From the NCBI RefSeq assembly GCF_017353515.1, contig NZ_JAFMPY010000004.1, forward strand, positions 1 to 64,000: DNA of 64,000 bases. The letters run 5' to 3'. Each line of letters begins with the position of its first letter. The first letter of the stretch is position 1. The stretch comes from Jiella sonneratiae. GTDB taxonomy: Bacteria; Pseudomonadota; Alphaproteobacteria; Rhizobiales; Rhizobiaceae. Position numbers and translations under genes: made by a program. Below the pieces are notes generated by a model. It was not told the DNA's origin and searched no databases. It saw nothing but the letters and a program-made list of their open reading frames with translations. Shown piece after piece: positions 45,944 through 55,599 of the stretch.

Positions 45944-46768
45944 ATGACGCTGTCAACGAATGTCGAGGATGCGGCGGACGAGACCGAGCTGGAGGAGCTC
46001 GGCCAGAAATCCGCCAGGAAGCACTACTGGCTGGTCCGGGCGGTCTCGATCGTCACGGTGCTGCTCCTGTGGGAGGTCGCCGGGCGGCAGGTGAGCCCGC
46101 TGTTCATGAGCTATCCGAGCGCGATCGCCGCGGCCGCGGTGCAGCTGGCGGCAAGCGGCGAACTCGGCGAGGCCTTCCTCTCCAGCATGCAGACGCTGAC
46201 GCTCGGCTTCGTGCTCGCCTCGATCGCCGGCGTGCTGCTCGGCCTCCTCATCGGCCGCTACCGCTATGTCGACGCCGCCAGCGACTGGCTGGTCAACGCC
46301 CTCTACTCGACGCCGCTGGTGGCGATCACCCCGCTGGTCATCCTGTGGTTCGGGCTCGGCTTCAGCGCCAAGCTGTTCATCGTCTTCATCCTGGCGATCT
46401 TCCCTGTCCTCATCAACACGGCGAGCGGCGTGCGCAACGTCTCGAGCCAGCTGATCGACGTCGGCAACGCCTTCGCCGCCTCGGAGCGGGAGATCTTCGT
46501 CAAGGTCATCCTGCCGGCCTCGCTCCCCTACATGATGACCGGCATCCGGCTCGGCATCGGCCGCGCGATCATCGGCATGGTGGTCGCCGAATTCTTCACC
46601 GCCATCACCGGCCTCGGCGCGATGATCATCAAATACGGCAACCAGTTCGACACCGCCGCGATGTTCGTGCCGATCATCTGCCTGATGCTGATGGGCGTCG
46701 TCTACACGGCCATCGCCATCCGCTTCGAGCGCTGGGTCGCGCCGTGGCGCTACACCGAGGACGAGTGA
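45944..46768 (+). CDS. ABC importer permease, SsuC/TauC-like
   Basis: A 274-residue permease with a 28-residue acidic cytoplasmic N-terminus, then about six membrane segments. The coupling helix reads NAFAASEREIFVKVILPASL, typical of NitT/TauT permeases, followed by PYMMTGIRLGIGRAIIGMVV. GGAGG precedes the ATG. As is usual for this family, a single permease gene implies a homodimeric channel. Confidence 0.93.
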   Translation: MTLSTNVEDAADETELEELGQKSARKHYWLVRAVSIVTVLLLWEVAGRQVSPLFMSYPSAIAAAAVQLAASGELGEAFLSSMQTLTLGFVLASIAGVLLGLLIGRYRYVDAASDWLVNALYSTPLVAITPLVILWFGLGFSAKLFIVFILAIFPVLINTASGVRNVSSQLIDVGNAFAASEREIFVKVILPASLPYMMTGIRLGIGRAIIGMVVAEFFTAITGLGAMIIKYGNQFDTAAMFVPIICLMLMGVVYTAIAIRFERWVAPWRYTEDE

Positions 46769-46786
46769 GAGGAGCTCAGCCCCGCC

Positions 46787-47845
46787 ATGATCATCGACAT
46801 TCACGGCCACTACACCACCGAGCCCCAGGCGCTGCGCAGCTTCCGCGACCATCAGCTCGCCGCCCTCGTCGACGGGGCGCGAAGCGCCAGCCTGCGGGTG
46901 CCCGAGATCGGCGACGACGAGCTGGTCGCCAGCGTCCAGCCGCAGCTGCGGCTGCAGAAGGAAAGGGGCGGCGACCTGACGCTGTTCTCGCCGCGCGCCT
47001 CCGGCATGGCCCATCACGTCGGCACGGCACAGGTCTCCGAGGAGTGGACGCGGGTCAGCAACGACCTCATCCATCGGATCTGCACGCTGCTTCCGGAGAA
47101 CTTCGCGCCGGTCGGCCAGCTGCCGCAGTTTCCCGGGCGGGACCCGGCCGACTGCATCCCGGAGCTGCGGCGGATCGTCGGAGAGCTCGGCTTCGTCGGG
47201 GTCAATCTCAATCCGGACCCGTCCGGCGGCCGCTGGCTCGGGCCGCCGATCACCGATCGCAGCTGGTATCCGCTGTTCGAGGCGATTTGCGAACTCGAGG
47301 TGCCGGCGATGATCCACGTCTCGTCGTCCTGCAATCCGAACTTCCACGCCACCGGCGCGCACTACATCAACGCCGACACCACGGTGTTCATGCAGCTGAT
47401 CCAGGGCGACCTGTTCCGCGACTTTCCAACGCTGAAATTCGTCATCCCGCACGGCGGCGGCGCGGTGCCCTACCACTGGGGCCGCTATCGCGGGCTGGCC
47501 CAGGAGCTGAAGCGGCCGCTCCTGGCGGAGCACCTGATGCGGAACGTCTTCTTCGACACCTGCGTCTACCACCTTCCCGGCATCGAGCTGCTCGCCAAGG
47601 TGATTTGCGAGGACAACATCCTCTTCGCCTCCGAGATGCTCGGGGCGGTGAAGGGGATCGACCCCGAGACGGGGCACAATTACGACGACACGAAACGCTA
47701 TGTCGACGCGCTCGACTTCCTTGCCGCAGACGCGCGCCAGAAGATCTTCGAGGGCAATGCCCGCCGCGTCTATCCCCGCCTCGACCGCCGGCTGAAGGAC
47801 ATGGCTTCCGGCAAACCCGCACAGGTGCGTTCACATGCGTCTTAA
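46787..47845 (+). CDS. ligJ: 4-Oxalomesaconate hydratase-like amidohydrolase
   Basis: A 352-residue amidohydrolase-superfamily protein opening MIIDIHGHYTTEPQALRSFR, very like LigJ (4-oxalomesaconate hydratase of the protocatechuate 4,5-cleavage pathway). Metal ligands are expected in HGH (6-8), MIHVSSSCNP and IPHGGGAVPYHWGRYRGLAQ. FASEMLGAVKG and GHNYDDTKRYVD at the C-terminus are also as in LigJ. LigJ adds water to 4-oxalomesaconate to give 4-carboxy-4-hydroxy-2-oxoadipate. The end overlaps the aldolase gene by 11 nt, matching a hydratase-aldolase step pair. Confidence 0.78.
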   Translation: MIIDIHGHYTTEPQALRSFRDHQLAALVDGARSASLRVPEIGDDELVASVQPQLRLQKERGGDLTLFSPRASGMAHHVGTAQVSEEWTRVSNDLIHRICTLLPENFAPVGQLPQFPGRDPADCIPELRRIVGELGFVGVNLNPDPSGGRWLGPPITDRSWYPLFEAICELEVPAMIHVSSSCNPNFHATGAHYINADTTVFMQLIQGDLFRDFPTLKFVIPHGGGAVPYHWGRYRGLAQELKRPLLAEHLMRNVFFDTCVYHLPGIELLAKVICEDNILFASEMLGAVKGIDPETGHNYDDTKRYVDALDFLAADARQKIFEGNARRVYPRLDRRLKDMASGKPAQVRSHAS

Positions 47846-48698
47846 CGGACTGATCGGCCGCCTCGAGCGCGGCGAAGTGGCGCTGTCGCTGTTCGCCCCG
47901 GCCGTGCCGGAGACCGCCGTCGAGCTGCAGGCCTCGCCCTATCACGGCGTCGTCTTCGAGGGCGAGCACCGCGGCTGGGACATCGCTGCGCTGCGCGATA
48001 CGCTGCAGTATCTGCTCAATCGCGGCCAGATCCTGTCGCAGGGCACGCCCGCCCCCGCCGTCACGCCGCTCGCGCGGATACCGGCGAATGGCTGCGAGAT
48101 GAACCAGTTTCTCGCCAAGCAGGCCCTCGACATCGGGGCCTACGGGGTGGTCTGGCCGCATATCAGCACCGCCGAGGAAGCCTACAACGCCGTCGCGGCC
48201 TGCCGATACGCCCGGCTGAAGGACAAGCCGCGCTTCGAGCCGGCGGGCATCCGCGGCGACGGGCCGATGCAGGCCGCCCGCTACTGGGGCGTCACCCAGG
48301 CCGAATACTACCGCCGCGCCGACGTCTGGCCGCTGGCACCGGAGGGGGAGATCCTCGTCGTCATCCAGATCGAGGATACCGCCGGCATCGACAACCTGCC
48401 GCAGATGCTGAAGGAAGTGCCGGGGATCGGCGTCGTGCTGATCGGCGAGGGCGACCTGTCGCAGGAACTCGGCTATCCGCGGCAGACCGAGCACAAGGCG
48501 GTGCTCGACGCGATGGCCGCGATCGTCAGGATCTGCGGCGAACACGGCGTCGTCGTGGGGCATCCCCATGCCGGGCCGAAGAATGCCGCGCGGCTGCTCG
48601 ACGAAGGCTACCGCTTCCTGATGTGCGCGGCGCCGCGCAATTTCGGCCATGCCGAGCATCTGATCGCGGCCGGAGACGCCACGTTGGCCGGCGGCTAA
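47835..48698 (+). CDS. HpcH/HpaI-type (citrate lyase/aldolase family) lyase
   Basis: This 287-residue TIM-barrel aldolase is related to 4-hydroxy-2-oxoheptanedioate aldolase. It has the Glu of IQIEDTAGIDN and Asp of LIGEGDLSQELG (metal site), GVVWPHISTAEEAYNAV and VGHPHAGPKNA. It ends the operon after the LigJ-like gene. By position it could split 4-carboxy-4-hydroxy-2-oxoadipate or a similar hydroxy-keto-acid to pyruvate and an oxo acid. In known pathways that step uses the unrelated LigK/RraA-like enzyme, so this would be a substitution (inference). Confidence 0.8.
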   Translation: MRLNGLIGRLERGEVALSLFAPAVPETAVELQASPYHGVVFEGEHRGWDIAALRDTLQYLLNRGQILSQGTPAPAVTPLARIPANGCEMNQFLAKQALDIGAYGVVWPHISTAEEAYNAVAACRYARLKDKPRFEPAGIRGDGPMQAARYWGVTQAEYYRRADVWPLAPEGEILVVIQIEDTAGIDNLPQMLKEVPGIGVVLIGEGDLSQELGYPRQTEHKAVLDAMAAIVRICGEHGVVVGHPHAGPKNAARLLDEGYRFLMCAAPRNFGHAEHLIAAGDATLAGG

Positions 48699-48905
48699 GG
48701 GACGGGCTCGCCGGCCTGAGGCCGGCGCCCGCGACCGGTCGCGGGGGCGGGCATCATGCGGGGTCCCGGCGGGGTGGCGTCTGCGGCCCTGCCGCCTTGC
48801 GCCTCATACGGTTTCCGGCAGATCACGTCGTGATGCCGGAAACAAAGACGCTCATTCGCCGCGCGGGCTTGATACGAGCCCCGCTCTGATCGAGCGGATC
48901 TCGTA
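48699..48905. repeat. Cluster of palindromes between the aromatic-acid and chemotaxis operons
   Basis: Three strong hairpins occur within 207 bp. The first is CGCCGGCC-TGA-GGCCGGCG at 48709-48727. Next comes the perfect 18-bp palindrome CCCGCGACCGGTCGCGGG at 48728-48745. The third is a 33-bp hairpin at 48811-48843, GTTTCCGGC...GCCGGAAAC with an inner ATCAC/GTGAT. The third resembles a dispersed rhizobial palindrome as I remember it. In this convergent gap they likely end both transcripts. At the right edge GATACGAG and CTCGTATTA add a further imperfect inverted pair. Confidence 0.7.
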
Positions 48906-50591
48906 TTACTCTTCGCCGTCGAAAGCCCCGAGCACCGCGTCGTGGACGACGCGTTCGATCTCCATCGTGTAGGCGGCGCGCAGCTTGTCGGTCAGGTCGC
49001 GGTGGTCGTCGGCTGCGGCCGCGTCGCCGCCGGCCCCGGCATGGACCGAGAGCGCGGCCTCGATCGCGGTCAGTTCCTCGACCAGCCCGTCCAGCCTGCC
49101 GAGGGCGGCGCCGGCGTCCGAGGTCAGCCCTGAAATACGACCGCCGAGGTCTTCGAGCACCGTGGCGGCGGCGCGGAACTGAGCGTCGACGCTCTGCAGG
49201 AAGGCCTGGCTCTTTTCGGCATCCGCCACCAGCGTGGCGAGGCTGCGGCCCGCCGACGTCCGGCGCGCCTCGGTCAGTTCGGCGGTGACGGTGCCGAGCT
49301 CGCAGAGCGCCGTCGAGACGCTCTCGGCCCGCGTCACCATCTCGCCGACCAGTTCGCGCATCTGCAGCGAGACGACGCCGAGCGCCTTGCCCTCGTGGCC
49401 GAGCTTGGAGCAGGTGATCGCCGTATTCAGGCTGACCAGCCGCATCTCGAACTCCAGCGTCCGCATCTCGGCGGCGCAGGCGCCGAACCGTTCGACGTCC
49501 GCACCGATCGCCTCGGCCAGCGTCTCGACGTGGCGATGCTCCTCCTCGGAGCGGGAGAGTTCCGCCGCCGCCTGGGCGACGCCCGTGGCGAGGCGCTTCG
49601 CGCCCGGGGCGTCGGAGCCGCCGGCCTTGGCAAGATCGGTCCGCAGCGTCGTGAAGGAGCGGTCGATCCGGCGCGAGAGGGCGAGGATCGCCTCGCGGCC
49701 CTGTCCGGTCTCCTCGACCAGCCGGTCGCGGGTGTCCTCGATCTGGGCCATCTCGAGCCGCAGGATCACCGGCCGCGCGGCGGGCTCGTCGTCGGCGAGG
49801 GCGAGCCCCGCAGAAGCGTGTTCGAGCCGCTGGCGGGTGTTGTCGCCGATCTGCAGCGAGGCGACGATGGCCGAGGCCTCGTCGGTGAGGGCGCGGCAGG
49901 CGGCGCTCGCCGACGCGCCGACCTCGGCGGCCCGTTCGCGCTCGTCGACGGCGCCGCGCAGGTCGACCTCGATGCGCTCGCGCAGCCGCTCCGTCGCCGC
50001 CCGGAAGGTCTTGCCGAAGCCGTCGCTACGGGCGGCGGCGTCGGTGAGCAGCGCATGCAGCCGGCCCTGGCCTTCCTGCAGCCGTTCCACCACGCTGGTC
50101 GCCCGGCGCGACAGCTCCAAGACGTCGTCGGTGAAGACCGCCAGCTCGGAAGTGCCCTGGTTGCGCATGCCGGCCGCGGTGACCCGGGCATTGATGGCGA
50201 TCGCCGCGATCATCGCGACGGTCCGGCGCAGGTCGCCGATCTGCGGCGCGGCGGTGGCGATGGTGCGGGTCAGGCGCTGGATCAGCCCGCGCTCCTGGTC
50301 GAGGCGATCGAGCAGCCGGTCGCATTCGCCGACCAGAGCGCGGATCGCCGCCTCGGCCGAGGCGAGTTCCGGGCTGGCATGGGCGTCGGTGATGGCGCCG
50401 AAGGCGGACTGCATCTCGCCGAGCAGGCCGACGCAGGTGATCAGCCGCTCGCCGAGACCGACGAAGACCCTTTCGATCTGCGCGATGGTGGCGTCGAGTT
50501 CGCGGCGGTGCGGGGCGAGGCCGCCGGCGGTCGCGGTGCCGTGGTCGTCGTCGTCGAACGAGGCGGCGGGAAGGAGGGCGAGGGCGCTCAC
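48906..50591 (-). CDS. Soluble chemoreceptor-like coiled-coil protein
   Basis: This 561-residue, largely alpha-helical protein has no membrane segment or signal. Two segments resemble the receptor signalling hairpin in degenerate form: 128-163 ([15 protein letters not shown], then [16 protein letters not shown]) and 380-418 ([20 protein letters not shown], then [18 protein letters not shown]). Between them is [13 protein letters not shown] (246-258), a helix motif I have seen in receptor-like and CheZ-like proteins. The GTG start overlaps the cheB stop (GTGA). It is probably part of the chemotaxis array or an adaptor; the function is not established. An ordinary receptor hairpin ([13 protein letters not shown]) is absent. 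Confidence 0.7.
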   Translation of the reverse strand: MSALALLPAASFDDDDHGTATAGGLAPHRRELDATIAQIERVFVGLGERLITCVGLLGEMQSAFGAITDAHASPELASAEAAIRALVGECDRLLDRLDQERGLIQRLTRTIATAAPQIGDLRRTVAMIAAIAINARVTAAGMRNQGTSELAVFTDDVLELSRRATSVVERLQEGQGRLHALLTDAAARSDGFGKTFRAATERLRERIEVDLRGAVDERERAAEVGASASAACRALTDEASAIVASLQIGDNTRQRLEHASAGLALADDEPAARPVILRLEMAQIEDTRDRLVEETGQGREAILALSRRIDRSFTTLRTDLAKAGGSDAPGAKRLATGVAQAAAELSRSEEEHRHVETLAEAIGADVERFGACAAEMRTLEFEMRLVSLNTAITCSKLGHEGKALGVVSLQMRELVGEMVTRAESVSTALCELGTVTAELTEARRTSAGRSLATLVADAEKSQAFLQSVDAQFRAAATVLEDLGGRISGLTSDAGAALGRLDGLVEELTAIEAALSVHAGAGGDAAAADDHRDLTDKLRAAYTMEIERVVHDAVLGAFDGEE

Positions 50592-51733
50592 GAGGCGATC
50601 CTGGCGGCGGGAGCTGCGGCCATCGCATGCCGCAGGATCTCTTCGGCGACCTTGCCGAGCGGCAGCACCTTGCCGGCGGCGCCGAGCTCGATCGCCTCGC
50701 GCGGCATGCCGAAGACGATGCTCGTCGCCTCGTCCTGGGCGACGGTGGGCGAGCCCATCGCCTTCATCTCGGCGAGGCCGCGGGCGCCGTCGTCGCCCAT
50801 GCCGGTCAGAAGCACGCCCATGGCGTTCGCCCCGGCATTCTGCGCCGCCGAGCGGAACAGCACGTCCACCGAGGGGCGGTGGCGGCAGACATAGGGCCCT
50901 TCCTGGATCGCCACGGTGTAGCGGCTGGCGGTGCGGCGCATCAGCATGTGGTGGTTGCCGGGCGCGATCAGGACGCGCCCGGGCAGGACGAGATCGCCAT
51001 CCTCGGCCTCCTTCACCGTGACGGCGCAGAAGCCGTCGAGGCGGCGGGCGAAGGCGGCGGTGAAGCCTTCCGGCATGTGCTGGACGATGAGGATCGGCGG
51101 CGATGCGGCGGGCAGCGCCGAGAGCACCGTCGCCAGGGCCTCGGTGCCGCCGGTGGAGGCGCCGATGCACACCAGCGGCTCGGTCTTCGGGATCGAGCGC
51201 TTCAGCGATGCGGCCCGGGCCTCCGAGACCGGCGGAATGACGACGTCGGCGAAGTGCTTGGCCTCGATCACCGGCCGCACCTCGCGGCGGGCGCCGGCCT
51301 TGACCCGGGCATGCGCCGCGGCCTTGGCGACGTCGCAGATCAGCATGCGGGAATCGGTCAGGAACTGCTTCGTGTCGACGCGCGGCTTGGTGATCACGTC
51401 GACCGCGCCGGCGGCGAGCGCCTCCATCATCACGTCGGATTTCTCGCTGGCGAGGCTCGAGCAGATGACCACCGGGATCGGGCGCTGCGCCATGATCTTC
51501 TTCAGGAAGGTCAGGCCGTCCATGCGCGGCATTTCGATGTCGAGAAACAGGACGTCCGGTATCTCGCGGCGGATCTTCTCGGCGGCGAGATAGGGGTCTG
51601 CCGCCGTGCCCATCACCTCGATCTGCGGATCGTCGGCGAGAACGGCGCTCAGCGTCGCGCGGACGGAGGCGGAGTCGTCGACGATCAGGACGCGGATCTT
51701 CTCGGCGGCTGCGGGGGAACGCTCTGTGGACAT
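50588..51733 (-). CDS. cheB: Chemotaxis protein-glutamate methylesterase CheB
   Basis: A 381-residue CheB. The receiver domain has VDDSASVR and phospho-acceptor Asp65 in [11 protein letters not shown]. The linker leads to a methylesterase domain with the catalytic Ser in [12 protein letters not shown], His in [16 protein letters not shown] and Asp in [13 protein letters not shown]. It removes methyl groups from receptors after phosphorylation by CheA. The ATG at 51733 follows GGAGAGCGAG. It lies 141 nt after cheR and overlaps the downstream receptor-like gene. Confidence 0.96.
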   Translation of the reverse strand: MSTERSPAAAEKIRVLIVDDSASVRATLSAVLADDPQIEVMGTAADPYLAAEKIRREIPDVLFLDIEMPRMDGLTFLKKIMAQRPIPVVICSSLASEKSDVMMEALAAGAVDVITKPRVDTKQFLTDSRMLICDVAKAAAHARVKAGARREVRPVIEAKHFADVVIPPVSEARAASLKRSIPKTEPLVCIGASTGGTEALATVLSALPAASPPILIVQHMPEGFTAAFARRLDGFCAVTVKEAEDGDLVLPGRVLIAPGNHHMLMRRTASRYTVAIQEGPYVCRHRPSVDVLFRSAAQNAGANAMGVLLTGMGDDGARGLAEMKAMGSPTVAQDEATSIVFGMPREAIELGAAGKVLPLGKVAEEILRHAMAAAPAARIAS

Positions 51734-51874
51734 CTCGCTCTCCTGGAGCATCGGGCGGGGTGTCGGCACGGCCTGCCGGGGCGTTGCGGGCGAAGCCGAC
51801 GAGACGCTTGACTATCTCGGCGTCCCGGCCGGCTGGGCGCGGAACCGGCCGCGACCATCCTTACGCTTCGCGCC

Positions 51875-52765
51875 CTAACCCTTCCTGAAAATGGTCGGGC
51901 CGACGGGCCGCAAATTCTTCTCCTGGACGACCATCGATTCGGAATGGCCGACCACCAGGTAGCCGCCCGGCCGAAGATGCGAGGCGAGCCGCGCGACGAC
52001 CGCCGCCTGGTCCGGCTTGTCGAAATAGATCAGGACGTTGCGCAGGAAGATCACGTCGACGTCGCGATCGTAGGGATAGCGCTCGTCCATCAGGTTCATG
52101 CGTTCGAACCGCGTCCGGCGCCGCAGCTCCGGCACGATGCGCACCGCGCCGCGCAGTTCCGGATCGCGGCTGTCCATGACGTAACGCTGGCGCTTGTCGC
52201 GGGGGACGGGCGCCATCGCCTCCATCGGATAGACCGCGCGGCAGGCCTGGGCCAGAACCACGTTGGATATGTCGGTGCCGAGAATGGCGTAGCTGAAGTC
52301 GCGGCGGCTGCGCTCGAGGTCTTCCAGCACCATGGCGATCGACCAGGCCTCGGCGCCGTTCGAACTCGCCGCGCTCCAGATCTTGAGGCGCCGTCCGGAG
52401 CGCGGGCGCCCCAGGAGGTCCGGCACCATCTGCTGCTCGAGGAAGTCGAGATGTTCCGGTTCGCGGAAGAAGTCGGTCTTGTTGGTGGTCACCACGTCGA
52501 TGACGTGGGTGATCTCGCTTTCCAGCCCGCCCTGGTCGAACAGAAAGCGGCAATAGGCATCGAGGTTCGGCTGGTTGCAGGCGCGCATGCGCTTGCGCAG
52601 CCGGCCCTCGATCATCAGCCGCTTGGCCGGCGGCAGCTTGATGCCCGTCTCGATGGTGACGAGCGCGGCGAGGCGCTCGAAGTCGGCGACGTCGATCTGG
52701 TCGATCGCGGCGGCGCCACGTCCGGCAGTCGATCGCTCGGCAAGCGCTTGTAAGGAAGGCATCAC
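51875..52765 (-). CDS. cheR: Chemotaxis protein methyltransferase CheR
   Basis: A 296-residue SAM-dependent receptor methyltransferase. The N-terminal helical domain (ETGIKLPPAKRLMIEGRLRK) is followed by the catalytic domain with TTNKTDFFREPEHL, the SAM loop IWSAASSNGAEAWSIAM (family usually GCSTGEEPYSIAM, so partly altered), ILGTDIS, and FLRNVLIYFD. The C-terminal domain lacks TPR repeats. It adds methyl groups to receptor glutamates. The start could be either of two adjacent ATGs. Confidence 0.94.
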   Translation of the reverse strand: MMPSLQALAERSTAGRGAAAIDQIDVADFERLAALVTIETGIKLPPAKRLMIEGRLRKRMRACNQPNLDAYCRFLFDQGGLESEITHVIDVVTTNKTDFFREPEHLDFLEQQMVPDLLGRPRSGRRLKIWSAASSNGAEAWSIAMVLEDLERSRRDFSYAILGTDISNVVLAQACRAVYPMEAMAPVPRDKRQRYVMDSRDPELRGAVRIVPELRRRTRFERMNLMDERYPYDRDVDVIFLRNVLIYFDKPDQAAVVARLASHLRPGGYLVVGHSESMVVQEKNLRPVGPTIFRKG

Positions 52766-52806
52766 GCTGGTCCCGTTGGAATGACGCTGCGGTCGGATCG
52801 TCGGTG

Positions 52807-53271
52807 TCAGGCGGCGATCTCGCCGCCGCCGACGTCGCCGGCGCGGAACAGGCGGTCGAGATCGAACACCGTGACGAAGGCGCCGTTGCGCCTGCCGACG
52901 CCGTCGATGCAGTCGGCCGACCAGCCCATGCCGATCTTCGCAGGCGGCTCCAGCGGTCCGTCGAGTTCGGCGACCTCGAACACCCGGTCGGCGCGCAGCG
53001 CCACCTTGCGCATGGCGCCGCCGAGATCGACGTCGAGGACGATGATCCGCGTGTCGAGGGTGTCCTCGGCGGCGGGCATCTCCAGCCGCAGGCGCAGGTC
53101 GATGACCGGCACGCTCTGGCCGCGCACGTCGATGATGCCGAGAAAATCCGCCGGCGCGCGGGGCATCCGGGCGAAGGGCTGGGGTTCCAGGATCTCCTGC
53201 ACCCGGGTCACTGGAACCGCGAAGAGCGAGTCCGCGACCCCCAACGTCACATACTGCTTCAGGTCGGCCAT
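52807..53271 (-). CDS. cheW: Chemotaxis coupling protein CheW (copy 1)
   Basis: A 154-residue CheW domain protein: KQYVTLGVADSLFAVPVTRV, QEILEPQPFARMPRAP, FLGIIDVRGQSVPVIDLR, and VGRRNGAFVTVFDLDRLF. CheW links receptors to CheA in the signalling array. It lies between the receptor gene (76-nt gap) and cheR. The second CheW in the operon is only moderately similar, so the two may favour different receptors. Confidence 0.95.
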   Translation of the reverse strand: MADLKQYVTLGVADSLFAVPVTRVQEILEPQPFARMPRAPADFLGIIDVRGQSVPVIDLRLRLEMPAAEDTLDTRIIVLDVDLGGAMRKVALRADRVFEVAELDGPLEPPAKIGMGWSADCIDGVGRRNGAFVTVFDLDRLFRAGDVGGGEIAA

Positions 53272-53347
53272 CTCATGGTCCTCGTCGGCTCGTCCGCATC
53301 AAGCTTCCCGGTCCTGACGGGCCGGGAAGCCGTGTCACTGCCGCCGG

Positions 53348-55087
53348 TCAGGCGGCGCGGCCGTTGCGCACGAAGCGGCCGTCCAGATCGTCGTCGCCGG
53401 CATCCATGTCGAGGTCGAAGCCGCCGCCCTTGCCCTTGCCGGCGTGTTTGACGCCGGAGGACATCGTGGGCGCGGCGACGCGGATCGCCTCGTGCATGTC
53501 GGCGACGCCGAGGCCGGGCTTGCGGCCCTGGCCGGCCGCCGCCTTGCGCCGGGCGGGCGCTTCCGCGGCCTGCGGCGCGCGGGCCGCCTGGTCGAGGCGG
53601 AAATAGGCGATCGCCTGCTGCAGCTGGTCGGCCTGGCTCGCCAGCTCCTCCGAGGTCGAGGCCATTTCCTCGGCCGCCGAGGTGTTCTGCTGGGTCACCT
53701 TGTCGAGCTGCTGGATCGCCGTGTTGATCTGGGCGGCGCCGGCGTTCTGCTCGCGGCTGGCGTTGGAGATCTCCGACACCAGCTCGGCGGTGCGCTGGAT
53801 GTCCGGCACCAGCCGGGTCAGCATCTCGCCGGCCTGCTGGGCGGCCTTCACCGTGTCGCCGGAAAGCCCGGAGATCTGCTGGGCCGCGGCCTGGCTGCGC
53901 TCGGCGAGCTTGCGCACCTCCGAGGCGACCACCGCGAAGCCGCGGCCGTGCTCGCCGGCACGGGCCGCCTCGACGGCCGCGTTGAGGGCGAGGAGGTCGG
54001 TCTGGCGGGCGATCTCCTGGACGACAAGGATCTTCTCGGCGATCGTCTCCATCGCCTTGACGGCCTTGCCGACGGCCTCGCCGCTCGCCTGGGCGTCCTG
54101 GGCGGACTGCCGGGCGATCGTCTCGGTCTGGCTGGCATTGTCGGCGTTCTGCTTGATGTTGGACGCCATCTGCTCCATCGACGAGGAGGCTTCCTCCGTC
54201 GACGAGGCCTGCTCGGTCGCACCCTGGCTGAGCTGCTCGGCGGCAGCCGACATCTCCTGGCTGCCCGACGAGACGTTGCGGGCAGAGCTCGACACCTCGG
54301 TGATGATCGCCTGCAGCTTGCCCACCATGTCGCGGGCGGCGGCGAGGAGGCTGTCGTTGTCGCCCTTGCGGGTGGTGACCTGCATCGTCAGATTGCCGCC
54401 GGCGATCTCGCGGATCACTTCGCGGGCATAGTCCGGCTCGCCGCCGAGGGCGCGGAGGACGTTGCGGGTCAGGAAGACCGCGGTGCCGACGCCGATGAGC
54501 AGCGCGAGGCCGACCACGGTGAACAGGATGGTCTGGGCGCGGGCGTAGATCGCGTCGCCTTCGGCGCTCGCCGCCGCGCCGGCGTGGGCATTCATGTCGA
54601 CGAGCTTGACCAGATCGCCGGAGAAGTCGTCATAGACCTTGCGCGATTCCTGCATGAGGTTCGCGGCCTGCTCGTTTTCGTTGCGGCGCGAATATTCCAG
54701 CATTCTGTCGCTGAGCTTCAGATACTCGTCGTACTTCCGGGAAAAGCTCTCGTAGATGCGTCTTTCCTCGTCCGACGAGATCAGCTTCTCGTAGTTCTGG
54801 CGAAGCTGGGCGAGGGACTGGTCGGCCGCCTTGATCTCGCTTTCGACGTTGCGCATCGCCGCCGGATCGGTCGAGACGATGTGGCGGAATTCGAGGATCC
54901 GGAAGTCGGAGGTCGCGGTGTTGAGGCGGTTGACCGCATCGACGCTGGGCAGCCAGTTCTGGGCGATCTCGGTCGACTTGTCGTTGATCTGCGACATCTG
55001 GATGATCGCCACGGCGGCAAGGCCGGTTATGACCATCAGAAGAATGCCGAATGCCGTGGCGAATTTCGCCTTGAGCGAGAGTTTCAT
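53348..55087 (-). CDS. Methyl-accepting chemotaxis protein with four-helix-bundle sensor
   Basis: A 579-residue receptor: TM1 (about 10-30), a periplasmic 4HB_MCP-type helical sensor (about 31-185), TM2 (about 188-208), HAMP ([20 protein letters not shown]), and a signalling domain with hairpin [20 protein letters not shown] and [19 protein letters not shown]. The C-terminal tail is long (about 70 residues, Gly/Asp/Lys-rich) and lacks an xWxxF tether. The ALGGEPxY sequence after TM2 marks a well-known receptor subclass. Being inside the che operon, it is probably the main client of these Che proteins. Ligand unknown. Confidence 0.95.
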   Translation of the reverse strand: MKLSLKAKFATAFGILLMVITGLAAVAIIQMSQINDKSTEIAQNWLPSVDAVNRLNTATSDFRILEFRHIVSTDPAAMRNVESEIKAADQSLAQLRQNYEKLISSDEERRIYESFSRKYDEYLKLSDRMLEYSRRNENEQAANLMQESRKVYDDFSGDLVKLVDMNAHAGAAASAEGDAIYARAQTILFTVVGLALLIGVGTAVFLTRNVLRALGGEPDYAREVIREIAGGNLTMQVTTRKGDNDSLLAAARDMVGKLQAIITEVSSSARNVSSGSQEMSAAAEQLSQGATEQASSTEEASSSMEQMASNIKQNADNASQTETIARQSAQDAQASGEAVGKAVKAMETIAEKILVVQEIARQTDLLALNAAVEAARAGEHGRGFAVVASEVRKLAERSQAAAQQISGLSGDTVKAAQQAGEMLTRLVPDIQRTAELVSEISNASREQNAGAAQINTAIQQLDKVTQQNTSAAEEMASTSEELASQADQLQQAIAYFRLDQAARAPQAAEAPARRKAAAGQGRKPGLGVADMHEAIRVAAPTMSSGVKHAGKGKGGGFDLDMDAGDDDLDGRFVRNGRAA

Positions 55088-55101
55088 CGTGGTGTCCTTG
55101 G

Positions 55102-55599
55102 TTAACCGTTCTCGGCGGCGAGGTTGGTTCTCGCCCCAAAAATCTGCTGCATGTCGGGAATGATGACGAAGTCGTCGTCGCGGCGGCCGATGCCGCGGAC
55201 GTATTCGGCGGGCCAGCGCATGCCGACCTTGGGGGCGTCCTCGATCGAGGCGGCCTCGATGTCGGTGACGTCGTAGACCTTGTCGGCGAGGATGCCGGCG
55301 ACCATCGGTTCGCCGTCGAGGCTGATCTCCATGACGACGATGCGCGTGTCGGCGTCCTGCGGCGGGCGGTCCATGCCGAAGCTGACCCTCAGATCGGCCA
55401 GTGGCACGACGCTGCCGCGCACGTTGATCAGCCCGCCGACGAAGGAGCCGGCATTGGGCACGCGGGTGATCGGCACCGGGTCGAGGATCTCGCGGACATG
55501 CGTCGCCTCGAGCGCGAACATCTCGTCCTGAAGCCGGATGGTCAGGGCATGCATGGGTCTGGTCTCCCGGGAAGTGGTCGTCGCCTGGCCGCCGCTCAT
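55102..55599 (-). CDS. cheW: Chemotaxis coupling protein CheW (copy 2)
   Basis: A 165-residue CheW-domain protein: [56 protein letters not shown], and [17 protein letters not shown]. The ATG at 55599 overlaps the cheA stop as ATGA; an internal Met at residue 16 would begin nearer the domain. Operons with two CheW proteins are common where one operon serves receptors of different type. Confidence 0.93.
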   Translation of the reverse strand: MSGGQATTTSRETRPMHALTIRLQDEMFALEATHVREILDPVPITRVPNAGSFVGGLINVRGSVVPLADLRVSFGMDRPPQDADTRIVVMEISLDGEPMVAGILADKVYDVTDIEAASIEDAPKVGMRWPAEYVRGIGRRDDDFVIIPDMQQIFGARTNLAAENG

